Assembly: GCF_000514815.1 (NCBI RefSeq)
Contig: NZ_AZWQ01000025.1
Location: 1-64,000 of the forward strand
Direction: 5' to 3'
Source of the DNA: Salinispora fenicalii
GTDB lineage: Bacteria > Actinomycetota > Actinomycetes > Mycobacteriales > Micromonosporaceae
DNA: 64,000 nucleotides
The notes below the pieces were generated by a model. That model searched no databases, was not told the DNA's origin, and was given only the letters and a program-made list of their open reading frames with translations. Of this stretch, positions 1 to 7,979 are shown in pieces. How positions within the stretch are numbered: position 1 is the first letter of the stretch; every line of letters begins with the position of its first letter. The translations under genes were made by a program, and so were the position numbers.

Positions 1-76
1 GGCCTTTCCGCTCGACTTGCATGTGTTAAGCACGCCGCCAGCGTTCGTCCTGAGCCAGGATCAAACTCTCCAACAA
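1..76 (-). rRNA. rrs: 16S ribosomal RNA, 5' end only
   Basis: The reverse complement reads the universal 16S start (GAGTTTGATCCTGGCTCAG, then ACGAACGCTGGCGGCGTG and AACACATGCAAGTCGA). The gene runs off the left edge of the window, so only the first 76 or so bases are present. The 5' end is placed by aligning GAGTTTGA with position 9 of the Escherichia coli molecule and is good to a few bases. The sequence after the AAGTCGAGCGG segment is typical of actinobacteria. Confidence 0.95.
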
Positions 77-188
77 AAACTTGAAGAAACATCCCAGCAA
101 CAAAATATTTGCTGCCAAATCCAGCCCAAGCCAACCCACCAAACAGCAGGCCAACCCAGACCAAAACGGCACTGGCTTTCCAAACACC

Positions 189-210
189 CTGTTGAGTTCT
201 CAAAGAACAA
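189..210 (-). promoter_or_regulatory. rRNA leader element (boxA-like / processing signal)
   Basis: On the minus strand this reads TTGTTCTTTGAGAACTCAAC about 110 bases upstream of the 16S 5' end. The same motif is a constant part of actinobacterial rRNA leaders, where it is taken as a boxA-type antitermination and RNase III processing region. The core TTCTTTGAGAA is itself partly self-complementary. The role is known from the family of leaders, not shown here. Confidence 0.6.
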
Positions 211-261
211 CCACACACCATCAGAACCCCAAACCAGGGCCCCTCCAGAGGCAACCGCTCT

Positions 262-291
262 AACCTACCCGGACCATTCCGCGATCGTCAA
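262..291 (-). promoter_or_regulatory. candidate rrn promoter
   Basis: On the minus strand TTGACG (286-291) is followed after 18 bases by TAGGTT (262-267), a plausible housekeeping -35/-10 pair. It would start transcription about 180 bases upstream of the 16S 5' end. Further promoters upstream are likely, as most rRNA operons have several, but none was clear enough to list. Confidence 0.5.
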
Positions 292-707
292 CCTGACGAT
301 TCAGGCGACAAACTCGTCCTAGCCGGCCCACAATCACGCACGCCAATTTGGCGGTCGCTACTGTTGTGGGAATCGGCAGACCGGCCGACATCCGCTTCGC
401 GGCTATCCGCCCGGCTCCTGCCGGCTTCAGTACTCTACCCGGTCGGCTTCGTGATTGCAACTCCGTCTCCGGAAGCGCCTCACACCGCCCGCGCCCAGCC
501 CCGCTCGGCAATATCGCCACGGTCCTGGTGCCCGCTCTCTGCCGGTTTGCCCGGCTTCCCGCGTGCAAAGAGAAAGTTACGCGGATGTCCGGCAGAAGGC
601 AAATCAAGATCCATCACTGGCACCAACTGGCGCGGTACACCTCCGGCAGCCGCCCCCTCAACCGCGTGCCGAAGACCGGAACCGCTCATCCGTGGGAGAG
701 TGTCTGC
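292..707. other. intergenic region between rRNA operon and small membrane gene
   Basis: This stretch of about 415 bases lies between the divergent rRNA promoter and the gene at 708. Open frames on either strand lack recognisable domains and look like chance high-GC frames. It may hold further rRNA promoters on the minus strand. No repeat, RNA gene or convincing promoter was recognised. Confidence 0.5.
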
Positions 708-929
708 ATGGCCGAGCTGACAGCGACCCCGGTGCTAGCCGAGGACGCGCTACTCGGACTACTCCTGCCGTTCTGGCAAATCGTCATCGGCGCCTTCGTA
801 CTCGTCGTCCTAGTCCTGTCGATCGGCCGATTGGCTCGTCGGGGACCGTCCCGAATGACGACGGCGCTCCTGGTCACGGCCGCTGCCATCGTCGGCCTCG
901 CAACGATCGGTGTGCTGCTTCAGGGCTGA
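708..929 (+). CDS. small membrane protein, function unknown
   Basis: A 73-residue protein beginning MAELTATPVLAEDALLG. It has two predicted membrane helices, roughly residues 17-38 and 50-71, joined by a short basic loop (RLARRGPSR), so both ends probably face the outside. The ATG at 708 follows GGGAGAGTGTCTGC, which offers a GGGAG ribosome-binding site; longer upstream starts in the same frame give low-complexity sequence and are not favoured. It stands alone between the rRNA operon and a convergent nitrilase-family gene. No family was recognised. That it is a real gene rests on the hydrophobic pattern and the start signal. Confidence 0.6.
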   Translation: MAELTATPVLAEDALLGLLLPFWQIVIGAFVLVVLVLSIGRLARRGPSRMTTALLVTAAAIVGLATIGVLLQG

Positions 930-1002
930 GGACGGCCTACACCGAACAGCGGGCCCAACGACGAGCCGTGCGCCACCTGCGGCTCAGACCGCTCGGTCGG
1001 GC

Positions 1003-1809
1003 TCAGGAAAGCTGGAGACGACGGTTCGCCAGGCTCGGCAACTCGGTTCGGACCGTCCGCAACCGCTCCAGGTCGAGGTCGACAATCGCGAGCCCGGAAC
1101 CATCCGGCACCTGGGCGAGCACCGTCCCCCAGGGATCAATCACCATGCTGCGCCCAAAGCAGGTACGGCTCGGCTCGTGGTCCCCCGTCTGGGCGGCAGC
1201 CGCAACGAAGCACTGGTTCTCGATGGCGCGGGCGCGCAACAGTACCTCCCAGTGGTCCCGCCCCGTGTGCAACATGAAAGCTGCCGGGACGAGGAGTAGG
1301 TCTGCCTCGCCGTCCGTGACGAGCTGGCGATAGAGCTCGGGGAAGCGAAGGTCGTAGCAGATCGACAGCCCGACCCGAATGCCCTCCACATCAACGACTA
1401 CTGGCTGCGAGCCAGCAGCGACCGTGGCTGACTCCAGATACGACACCCGGCCGGGAATCTCCACGTCGTACAGGTGGATCTTGCGATAGGTGGCGGCGAG
1501 CGTCCCGGAACGATCGAACACCAGGCAGGTGTTGTACGAGTGTTCCGGGTCCGGCCCCCGCTCGTGGATCGAGCCAACGACGACCCAGATACCGAGCCGC
1601 TGCGCGACGTCGCCGAAGAACCGTCCGACCTCCCCGTCCACCGGCTCCGCGACCGGTTGCCCGGCGGCCGGACCGAGATAGTCGACGTACTCGGGGAGGA
1701 TCGCGAGATCGGCACCGCCGGCCGCCGCACGTTCCAGCAAGGCTTCGGCGGCTACCAGATTCGTCCCTCGGTCATCCCGGGCGTTCAACTGGCAGACCGC
1801 AACTCGCAT
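1003..1809 (-). CDS. carbon-nitrogen hydrolase (nitrilase superfamily)
   Basis: A 268-residue protein of the CN-hydrolase fold, which cleaves non-peptide C-N bonds. The catalytic triad is visible: Glu40 in AILPEYVDY, Lys110 in YRKIHLYD, and the nucleophile Cys151 in SICYDLRFPEL. Length fits a single catalytic domain without a fused module. The KIHLYDV and CYDLRFPEL wording resembles the Nit1/Nit2 and YafV branch (omega-amidase or deaminated-glutathione amidase), so a repair or salvage amidase is more likely than a true nitrilase; this subfamily call is an inference. The ATG start matches the usual N-terminus MRVAVCQLN. It is in the same direction as clpX, which ends about 90 bases upstream. 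Confidence 0.9.
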   Translation of the reverse strand: MRVAVCQLNARDDRGTNLVAAEALLERAAAGGADLAILPEYVDYLGPAAGQPVAEPVDGEVGRFFGDVAQRLGIWVVVGSIHERGPDPEHSYNTCLVFDRSGTLAATYRKIHLYDVEIPGRVSYLESATVAAGSQPVVVDVEGIRVGLSICYDLRFPELYRQLVTDGEADLLLVPAAFMLHTGRDHWEVLLRARAIENQCFVAAAAQTGDHEPSRTCFGRSMVIDPWGTVLAQVPDGSGLAIVDLDLERLRTVRTELPSLANRRLQLS

Positions 1810-1898
1810 GGACTCAGGTTACGGGCAGGGGGGTCACAAGAACAGGACTCCGGAGCGTCGTCGAGGGTTTGGCTACCCCCCAGTGCGGACCGAACCGG

Positions 1899-3188
1899 TC
1901 ACGCGGACTTCTCCTCACGCTCCCGCCGAGACCGCCGACTGGCGAACTCACGCGGAACGATCGTCGGGTTGACGTTCTCCAGCACCACTTCACGGTTGAT
2001 CAGAACGCGGGCCGCGTCGGGGTTGCTGGGCACCTCGTACATCACCGAGAGTAGAACCTCCTCCATGATCGCGCGGAGGCCGCGGGCGCCGGTGCCACGG
2101 AGCATCGCCTGGTCGGCGATCGCCGCCAGCGCCGAAGGCTCGAACTCGAGCTCGACGCCGTCCAGCTCGAAGAGGCGCTGGTACTGCCGGACGAGCGCAT
2201 TACGCGGCTCGGTGAGGATCTGCACCAGGGCCTCACGGTCGAGGCTGCGAACGTTGGTGATCACCGGAAGCCGACCGATGAACTCGGGGATCAGGCCGAA
2301 CTTCAGCATGTCCTCCGGCATCACCTGGCTAAAGGTGTCGTCGGTTGACCGCTCCGAGACCGCCCGTAGCCGGGCACCGAAACCCGTGCCGCCATGGCCG
2401 GTACGCGCCTCAATGATCTGGTCGAGGCCCGCGAAGGCACCGCCGCAGATGAAGAGCACGTTGGTGGTGTCGATCTGAATGAACTCCTGGTGCGGATGCT
2501 TGCGGCCGCCCTGAGGAGGAACGCTCGCAACCGTCCCCTCCAGCATCTTGAGCAGCGCCTGCTGCACACCCTCACCGGACACATCGCGAGTAATCGACGG
2601 ATTCTCCGACTTACGCGCGATCTTGTCGACCTCGTCGATATAGATGATCCCGGTCTCGGCGCGCTTGATGTCGTAGTCGGCGGCCTGGATCAGCTTGAGG
2701 AGGATGTTCTCGACGTCCTCCCCGACATATCCGGCCTCGGTCAGGGCAGTAGCGTCCGCGATGGCGAACGGCACATTGAGCATCCGGGCCAGGGTCTGCG
2801 CCAGGTGGGTCTTGCCGCACCCAGTAGGGCCAAGCAGCAGAATGTTGGACTTGGCCAACTCGACACTGTCCGCGCTGGGTGCACCGGCCGCCTCGGCCTG
2901 AATTCGCTTGTAGTGGTTGTAGACCGCGACGGCGAGAGCCTTCTTGGCCTGAGCCTGACCCACGACGTAACTATCGAGGAACTGGCAGATCTCCATCGGC
3001 TTGGGAAGCTCTTCCCACTTCACTTCGCCCGACTCGGCCAGCTCTTCCTCGATGATCTCGTTACAGAGATCGATACACTCGTCGCAGATGTAGACGCCGG
3101 GACCAGCGATAAGCTTCTTGACCTGCTTCTGCGATTTCCCACAGAAGGAGCACTTCAGTAGGTCGCCGCCGTCACCGATCCGTGCCAC
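1899..3188 (-). CDS. clpX: ATP-dependent Clp protease ATP-binding subunit ClpX
   Basis: A 429-residue AAA+ unfoldase that feeds tagged substrates to the ClpP peptidase. The N-terminal zinc-binding domain has its four cysteines (Cys13, Cys16, Cys35, Cys38). Walker A is GPTGCGKT at 120-127, Walker B is IIYIDEVDK around 181-189, and the pore and sensor regions follow; the [10 protein letters not shown] segment is the family hallmark. Length matches the usual 420-430 residues. It lies downstream of clpP1 and clpP2 on the same strand, separated from clpP2 by a strong stem-loop and about 200 bases, so it probably has its own promoter. Confidence 0.98.
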   Translation of the reverse strand: MARIGDGGDLLKCSFCGKSQKQVKKLIAGPGVYICDECIDLCNEIIEEELAESGEVKWEELPKPMEICQFLDSYVVGQAQAKKALAVAVYNHYKRIQAEAAGAPSADSVELAKSNILLLGPTGCGKTHLAQTLARMLNVPFAIADATALTEAGYVGEDVENILLKLIQAADYDIKRAETGIIYIDEVDKIARKSENPSITRDVSGEGVQQALLKMLEGTVASVPPQGGRKHPHQEFIQIDTTNVLFICGGAFAGLDQIIEARTGHGGTGFGARLRAVSERSTDDTFSQVMPEDMLKFGLIPEFIGRLPVITNVRSLDREALVQILTEPRNALVRQYQRLFELDGVELEFEPSALAAIADQAMLRGTGARGLRAIMEEVLLSVMYEVPSNPDAARVLINREVVLENVNPTIVPREFASRRSRREREEKSA

Positions 3189-3343
3189 CTACAGTCTCCC
3201 TGCACTCATCGGCCACCGCTCCGGCCATGGCCCCCGGACACCGCGCGCCGCCCATCTCAGCTCCCCGCCGGCTCGACCGGCGAAGCGGTACAGACCCGAC
3301 GTTACCCGCTGGCGCCGGTTTCTCCGACCCCTAATACGGGTGT

Positions 3344-3383
3344 GTCAGAGGTCGGTCGAGGCTCCCCCCGGCCGACCTCTGAC
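3344..3383 (-). terminator. stem-loop terminator after clpP2
   Basis: GTCAGAGGTCGG at 3344-3355 pairs perfectly with 3372-3383, leaving a 16-base loop. It lies 10 bases beyond the clpP2 stop codon on the minus strand. There is no U-tract, which is usual for intrinsic terminators in high-GC actinobacteria. Confidence 0.7.
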
Positions 3384-3392
3384 CTGACCGGC

Positions 3393-4055
3393 TCAGCTAG
3401 CGGCGTTGGCGGCCAGCAAGCCCTTCTTACGGCTGGTGAGGATGGTGTCGACCAACCCGTACTCGCGGGACTCCTCGGCCGTCATAATCTTGTCTCGGTC
3501 GATATCCTTGCGGACCTTCTCCACCGGCTGATTACAGTGCCGGGAGAGCATCTCTTCCAACTGGGTACGCATCCGCAGAATCTCCCGGGCCTGGATCTCG
3601 ATATCCGAGCCCTGCCCGTAGCCCCCCTCCGTGGCAGGCTGGTGGATGATGATCCGCGAATTCGGCAGTGCCATCCGCTTACCAGGCGTGCCGGCCGAGA
3701 GCAGCACCGCCGCTGCACTGGCCGCCTGCCCCAGGCAGACCGTCTGAATATCCGGCCGGACGTACTGCATGGTGTCGTAGATCGCCGTCATGGCCGTGAA
3801 CGAACCACCCGGCGAGTTGATGTACATGATGATGTCGCGGTCCGGGTCCGTGCCCTCCAGCGTGAGCAGCTGGGCCATCACGTCGTTGGCCGACGCGTCA
3901 TCCACCTGGACCCCGAGGAAGATGATCCGATCCTCGAAGAGCTTGTTGTACGGGTTAGATTCCTTCACCCCGTACGACGTGCGCTCGACGAATGACGGCA
4001 GGACATAGCGGTTGTGCACGGCCGCGAACTGCGGCGGCAGGCTCAGGTCGGTCAT
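3393..4055 (-). CDS. clpP2: ATP-dependent Clp protease proteolytic subunit ClpP2
   Basis: A 220-residue serine peptidase. The catalytic triad is Ser113 (QAASAAAV), His138 (IIIHQP) and Asp188 (DIDRDK). The ATG at 4055 gives the standard start MTDLSLPPQF and follows GAGGAGCTGACG; a longer frame upstream would run back into clpP1 and is rejected. In actinobacteria ClpP1 and ClpP2 form a mixed double-ring complex that works with ClpX and ClpC1. The gene starts 14 bases after the clpP1 stop, so the two are co-transcribed. It carries the PYNKLFEDRIIFLG entry segment common to both paralogues. Confidence 0.97.
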   Translation of the reverse strand: MTDLSLPPQFAAVHNRYVLPSFVERTSYGVKESNPYNKLFEDRIIFLGVQVDDASANDVMAQLLTLEGTDPDRDIIMYINSPGGSFTAMTAIYDTMQYVRPDIQTVCLGQAASAAAVLLSAGTPGKRMALPNSRIIIHQPATEGGYGQGSDIEIQAREILRMRTQLEEMLSRHCNQPVEKVRKDIDRDKIMTAEESREYGLVDTILTSRKKGLLAANAAS

Positions 4056-4069
4056 CGTCAGCTCCTCGC

Positions 4070-4711
4070 TCAGCTCAGGGTCCCGGCGCCTTCCGGAACC
4101 TGGGCGGCCCCGGTGATCACCTTGTCGATGAAGCCGTACTCCATGGCCTCCTGGGCGGTGAACCAACGGTCACGGTCCGAGTCCGCCTCGATCTCCGCCT
4201 GAGTCTGGCCGGTGTGGAAGGCGACCCGCTCCTGGAACATCCGCTTGGTGTAGAGCATCTGCTCCGCCTGGATAGCGATGTCCGAGGCGGTACCGCCCAT
4301 GCCACCCGACGGCTGGTGCATCATGATCCGGGCGTGCGGTAGGGCGTACCGCTTGCCCTTGGTGCCGGCGCAGAGCAGCAGCTGGCCCATTGAGGCCGCC
4401 ATACCCATTGCCACGGTGGACACGTCGTTGTCGATGAACTGCATCGTGTCGTAGATCGCCATGCCCGAGTAGACCGAGCCGCCCGGCGAGTTAATCCAGA
4501 GGTTGATGTCGCGGTCCGGGTCCTCCGCGGCGAGCAGCAGCAGCTGCGCGCAGATGCGGTTGGCGACCTGGTCGGTCACCTCACTGCCCAGGAAGATGAT
4601 CCGCTCCTTGAGCAACCGGTTGTAGACCGAGTCGTCGAGGTTGCCAATGTTGTCGCCACCGCGGGCGTCGATCGCCCGGAGCGGCGTCGGTGGGATGTGC
4701 ATGTCGGTCAT
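4070..4711 (-). CDS. clpP1: ATP-dependent Clp protease proteolytic subunit ClpP1
   Basis: A 213-residue ClpP paralogue, first gene of the clpP1-clpP2 pair. The triad is Ser107 (GMAASMG), His132 (IMMHQPSGG) and Asp181 (SDRDRW). The [10 protein letters not shown] and [10 protein letters not shown] segments are characteristic. Its 5' region carries a ClgR-type operator, which fits the known control of clp genes by ClgR in Streptomyces and mycobacteria. It is assumed to act with ClpP2 in one hetero-oligomeric peptidase, as shown for Mycobacterium tuberculosis. Confidence 0.97.
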   Translation of the reverse strand: MTDMHIPPTPLRAIDARGGDNIGNLDDSVYNRLLKERIIFLGSEVTDQVANRICAQLLLLAAEDPDRDINLWINSPGGSVYSGMAIYDTMQFIDNDVSTVAMGMAASMGQLLLCAGTKGKRYALPHARIMMHQPSGGMGGTASDIAIQAEQMLYTKRMFQERVAFHTGQTQAEIEADSDRDRWFTAQEAMEYGFIDKVITGAAQVPEGAGTLS

Positions 4712-4788
4712 GGCAGCCCTTCGCTCTCCGTACCGTCCTACCCGACACTAACGGCTCGACCGAGCGGCAGAACCCCGGTCGGGGCACT

Positions 4789-4802
4789 GTTCGCTCTCAG
4801 CG
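4789..4802. promoter_or_regulatory. ClgR-type operator upstream of clpP1
   Basis: The sequence GTTCGCTCTCAGCG matches the published ClgR consensus GTTCGC-N5-GCG exactly. It lies about 78 bases upstream of the clpP1 start codon. ClgR activates clpP1clpP2 in streptomycetes and related bacteria, so position and target agree. Binding is inferred from the match. Confidence 0.65.
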
Positions 4803-4828
4803 CAGCCCGGTCGGGCGTACCCGAAAAC

Positions 4829-4877
4829 AGGTTTCGGCCGTCGCCCCAACCAACGGCAGGGACGGCGGCCGAAACCT
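4829..4877 (-). terminator. stem-loop terminator after trigger factor gene
   Basis: The arm at 4829-4842 (AGGTTTCGGCCGTC) pairs with 4864-4877 with one mismatch, around a 21-base loop. It ends 5 bases past the stop codon of tig on the minus strand and separates tig from clpP1. Confidence 0.65.
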
Positions 4878-4881
4878 ACGA

Positions 4882-6228
4882 TCATTCCGCGTGGGCGTGC
4901 GCGGCCTCGTTCTCGGCGCGCAGAGCGTCGAGGCTGACCGCCTCGCCAGCAGCGTCCTTGATCGTGATGCGATCCATGATCGAGGCCAGGGCCTTGCCCC
5001 GCCGGACGTCACCGAAGACCGCGCCGGCGGAACCGGCGCGGACCAGCTGGTCGTAGAACTGCTGCGGCGCCACCCCGGCGCGCTGCGCCCGGTGCACGAT
5101 CTCGTGGCCGAACTCGTCGTCGGAGACCTGAATCTCCTCCGCGTCGGCGACGGTGTCCAGCAGGAGCTGGATCTTCACGCCCTGGGTGGCCGCCTCGGTC
5201 AGCTCGGTGTTGATCTGCTCCTCGGTCTTCTCCTCGGAGGCGAGGTACTCCTCCATCGAGGCACCGATCCGCTCGAGCTGATCCACCATCGCCGCCTTGC
5301 GGCTCTCGACCTCCTCGCGGACAACACCCTCCGGCGCCGGCACCTCGACCGTCTCGACAATCTGCTCGAGAGCCTTGTCGCGAGCGGCGTAGATCTGCTC
5401 GACCTGCTTGCTCCGGGTCACCCGCTCACGTACGTCGTCGCGAAGCTCCGCCATGGTGTCGAACTCGCTCGCCAGCTCGGCGAACTCGTCGTCCAGCTCC
5501 GGCAGCTCCTTCTCCTTGACCGTGCGGACGGTCACCGAGACCTCGGCGTCGCGGCCGGCGTAGTCCCCGCCGACGAGCTGCGTCGTGAAGGTGGTGCTCG
5601 CGTCGGCCGCCAGGCCGACGACAGCCTCGTCCAGGCCCGGCAGGAGCTGCTTGCTGCCGACCTCGTGCGAGAGGTTGGTCGCGGAGCCGCCCGGGACCTC
5701 CTCGCCGTCAACGGTCGCGTTCAGGTCGATCTGCACGAAGTCGCCCTCGGCGGCAGCCCGCTCGACGGTCTTCAGCGTCGCGAACCGCTCCCGCAGGCTC
5801 TGCACCTGCTCATCGATCTCGCTGTCATCGATCTTCAGCTCATCGACGGTCACCTCGACCGTCGACAGGTCGGGGAGGTTGAGCTCCGGCCGGATGTCCA
5901 CCTCGGCGGTGAAGTTGAGCGAGTCGCCGTCCGCGAACTCGGTGATCTCGACCTCGGGACGGCCAAGCGTCTTCAGGTCGTGCTCGCGCACCGCCGACAG
6001 GATGTTCTGCGGGATGGCTTCCTGGACCGCCTCGTTGAGCACGGTGCCCCGGCCGACCCGCTGATCGATCACGGCGGCCGGTACCTTCCCCCGGCGGAAG
6101 CCGGGAACCTGGACCTGCTGGCCGATCTCCCGGTACGCCTTCTTGAGGCTCGGCTCGAGCTCGACGAACGGCACCTCGATGGCGAGCCGCACGCGCGTCG
6201 GGCTCAGAGTCTCGACGGTGCTCTTCAC
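4882..6228 (-). CDS. tig: trigger factor, ribosome-associated chaperone and peptidyl-prolyl isomerase
   Basis: A 448-residue protein. The N-terminal domain contains the ribosome-docking signature GFRRGKVP near residue 45, followed by an FKBP-type isomerase domain (about 150-240, including FVQIDLNATVDGEEVPGG) and the C-terminal chaperone arms. The GTG at 6228 gives VKSTVETLSPTRV, preceded by AAGGAG at 10 bases; upstream extension would read through the tRNA-Pro gene and is rejected. Trigger factor binds nascent chains at the exit tunnel. It sits upstream of clpP1/clpP2/clpX as in many bacteria. Confidence 0.96.
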   Translation of the reverse strand: MKSTVETLSPTRVRLAIEVPFVELEPSLKKAYREIGQQVQVPGFRRGKVPAAVIDQRVGRGTVLNEAVQEAIPQNILSAVREHDLKTLGRPEVEITEFADGDSLNFTAEVDIRPELNLPDLSTVEVTVDELKIDDSEIDEQVQSLRERFATLKTVERAAAEGDFVQIDLNATVDGEEVPGGSATNLSHEVGSKQLLPGLDEAVVGLAADASTTFTTQLVGGDYAGRDAEVSVTVRTVKEKELPELDDEFAELASEFDTMAELRDDVRERVTRSKQVEQIYAARDKALEQIVETVEVPAPEGVVREEVESRKAAMVDQLERIGASMEEYLASEEKTEEQINTELTEAATQGVKIQLLLDTVADAEEIQVSDDEFGHEIVHRAQRAGVAPQQFYDQLVRAGSAGAVFGDVRRGKALASIMDRITIKDAAGEAVSLDALRAENEAAHAHAE

Positions 6229-6371
6229 AGGCGTACTCCTTGACGGATCTTGGTGGTCTGGGCGCTGTCTACAGCCCATCGAGTGTAGGCGAGCCGGTAC
6301 GGCCTGCAGGCGGTGCCCGGGAACCACACGCAGAACGGCGGTGCCCGGGTCGACCCGGCCGCGAACGACAG

Positions 6372-6445
6372 TCGGGGTGGCGGGATTTGAACCCACGGCC
6401 CCTCGCTCCCAAAGCGAGTGCGCTACCAAGCTGCGCCACACCCCG
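6372..6445 (-). tRNA. tRNA-Pro (anticodon TGG)
   Basis: A 74-base cloverleaf on the minus strand. The acceptor arm CGGGGTG pairs with CACCCCG, with A as discriminator. The anticodon loop is TTTGGGA between CTCGC and GCGAG, so the anticodon is TGG. The T arm reads GTGGGTTCAAATCCCGC. CCA is not encoded. It is transcribed toward tig, 143 bases upstream of its start. Confidence 0.95.
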
Positions 6446-6726
6446 TGGCGGGAAGCAGTCTATGCCGTCCGCACCCACGCACAGTTCCCCGGGGCCATAT
6501 CTGATCGCGTGTCCCGCCGTTGGGTCGCCCAACGGAGCCCACCGCCCGGCTCGTGGGGGACGGCAACAGCAGCCCGTCCGGTCGCACCGCACCACCCGGG
6601 AGCAGCACTGTCCCGAGCGCGCCCAGCCCGGGCCCGAGGTTCGTTCCCGACCACCGTCCTGGGCGGGCTGCGCAGAGATCGGCGGCATTGGGTACGCTGT
6701 CGGCGCGCCTCCACACGGGGGCCGTC

Positions 6727-6800
6727 GCGGGCGTAGCTCAATGGCAGAGCTTCAGTCTTCCAAACTGACGGTGCGGGTTCGATTCCCGTCGCCCGCTCCA
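6727..6800 (+). tRNA. tRNA-Gly (anticodon TCC)
   Basis: The acceptor arm GCGGGCG pairs with CGCCCGC, with T as discriminator and CCA encoded at 6798-6800. The D arm is GTAGCTCAATGGCAGAGC, the anticodon loop CTTCCAA between TCAGT and ACTGA, and the T arm GCGGGTTCGATTCCCGT. Remnants of integrase and excisionase genes lie immediately downstream and point toward it, so its 3' end was probably an attachment site. Confidence 0.96.
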
Positions 6801-6808
6801 CCGCTTCC

Positions 6809-6844
6809 GGCCCAGGTCAACGGCGTCATCGCCGAACCTGGGCC
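6809..6844 (+). terminator. stem-loop downstream of tRNA-Gly
   Basis: GGCCCAGGT at 6809-6817 pairs perfectly with 6836-6844, and the inner CGGCG/CGCCG extends the hairpin. It begins 8 bases after the encoded CCA. It is followed by TTCTCGTTT, a weak T-rich tail. A terminator for the tRNA is the simplest reading. Confidence 0.65.
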
Positions 6845-6853
6845 GTTCTCGTT

Positions 6854-7006
6854 TCAGCTCTCTTTGATCTTCCGTGCCATTCGCGTGCCAGTAGCGCCGG
6901 CCGTGCCCGCTTCACGTGCCGTCCGGGTGGTCTTGCCTTTGGTCGACTTCTGCTTGGTCCTGCCCGCCGCACGTCGCCGAAACGCCGCCGGCCTTGCTAC
7001 CCGCCA
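6854..7006 (-). pseudogene. remnant of an integrase gene
   Basis: On the minus strand, codons right after the excisionase stop read GRRRFGDVRR, like the N-terminal RRRFG-x-x-R of actinomycete element integrases. After a change of frame the reading ends ATGTRMARKIKES and a stop at 6854-6856. That basic tail is of the kind that ends tyrosine integrases lying next to a tRNA attachment site. About 50 codons remain of the nearly 400 expected, so most of the gene, including the catalytic domain, is gone. The match is by eye from motif resemblance only. Confidence 0.45.
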
Positions 7007-7243
7007 TCAGGCCACATTCCCCCGGTAGTCATGTAACTGTGCCTAGTCATCGACATCCCCCGATTTGTCTCAATGTATGCAGCCACAGCGGACGCCTCGA
7101 AGCGCACCAGCCGACCGACCTTGACGAACGCGATCCGCCGCTCAGCCACCAGTCGGCGCACGAATCGCGGCGTTGCCTTCACGAGCGGCGACCTCGTCGG
7201 CGGGCAACAGCTCGTCATCCGTGCGATTTTGAGCGGAGCCCAT
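6997..7243 (-). pseudogene. excisionase-like helix-turn-helix protein, frameshifted
   Basis: From an ATG at 7243 the reading is MGSAQNRTDDELLPADEVAAR and then loses frame. From about 7170 the adjacent frame reads KATPRFVRRLVAERR, then IAFVKVGRLVRF, then EASAVAAYIETNRG, ending at 6997. Together these make the usual MerR-like excisionase domain (DELLPADEVAARL-x-x-TPRFVRRLV), broken by what looks like a one-base deletion after the AAR codons. An intact-looking start at 7218 exists but gives an odd N-terminus (MTSCCPPTRSPLV), which is why the broken reading is preferred. Such Xis proteins normally lie directly before the integrase of mobile elements, as here. Confidence 0.6.
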
Positions 7244-7445
7244 GGTCGACGGGGCCACTGATCAAGGAGGCATCGGGACCGGAGCTGTAGGTCCTGGGTC
7301 CCATGACGAAACCGCCGTTCTATGGCCGGTCGATGGCGCGAGTCCTCCGGTGATCGTCGCCACTGCCGCCGGAGCCCAGGGATTCAACCAAGCGCTGGGT
7401 GTAATGCACCAGCTGGGATACGACAGGTGGGATCGCCTGCGACTC

Positions 7446-7859
7446 TCATCGATCAAGGAAGCGCTCCATGGCGTCGCGCAGCTGCCGGTTCGGGTCACGC
7501 CGTCTGCGTTCAGGTTCGAAGAACGAAGGGCTGGCAACGAGTTGAGCCACCGTAGACACCAGGCGCTCCCGTTCGGCTCGGAGATTGGACCAGGCCGAGT
7601 CCGGTAACCGCAGCACGTGAAAGAGCAGGTCGCCCGGACCGTAGTCGCCCTCGGCCAAGGGGTCTCGGAGTAAGACCTGCACCGCCAGCGGCAGCAAAGT
7701 TGACACCCCGATTTGCTGACCGAGCATGATGCGCAGATCTTCGACCGTGAACTCTGCTACTGGCTTGCGCCGCAGCTCAGCGCAGCGTCGGACGAGGAAG
7801 GTGCTGTTCGGGCCGGATTCCGGCCATTCGTCCAGCTCAAGCTGCTCGATGGTCGTCAT
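7446..7859 (-). CDS. CdiI-like contact-dependent inhibition immunity family protein
   Basis: A 137-residue soluble protein beginning MTTIEQLELDEWPE. The central segment EDLRIMLGQQIGV, then LPLAVQVL, LAEGDYGPGDLL and LRLPDSAW, resembles a family annotated as contact-dependent growth inhibition immunity proteins (CdiI_3 type), which neutralise a cognate toxin. The ATG at 7859 is chosen because the family starts near there; an upstream frame gives a low-complexity extension. No toxin gene is seen beside it, so it is an orphan here. It is divergent from the HTH gene at 7980 with 120 bases between. The family call is from memory of motifs. Confidence 0.6.
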   Translation of the reverse strand: MTTIEQLELDEWPESGPNSTFLVRRCAELRRKPVAEFTVEDLRIMLGQQIGVSTLLPLAVQVLLRDPLAEGDYGPGDLLFHVLRLPDSAWSNLRAERERLVSTVAQLVASPSFFEPERRRRDPNRQLRDAMERFLDR

Positions 7860-7979
7860 GACGGTCAGGCTAGTAAGCCCGGTGCCTCTGAATGCGTGGA
7901 GTCGGCGACCTCCCGGGCAGGCTCGCTGGTGGCGTGCTGGTAGTGTCACCGCCCCGCCAACCGCCCCTAACATGCTCCG

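Noticed and set aside
2394..3161. Long open frame antisense to clpX
   Set aside because: It is the mirror of a certain gene with high third-position GC and has no domain; a by-product of clpX codon use.
4690..6243. 517-codon open frame antisense to trigger factor
   Set aside because: Leu/Asp/Val-rich mirror reading without motifs; trigger factor is unambiguous.
6229..6441. N-terminal extension of trigger factor
   Set aside because: It would translate through the tRNA-Pro gene; the GTG at 6228 has a good ribosome-binding site and gives the normal N-terminus.
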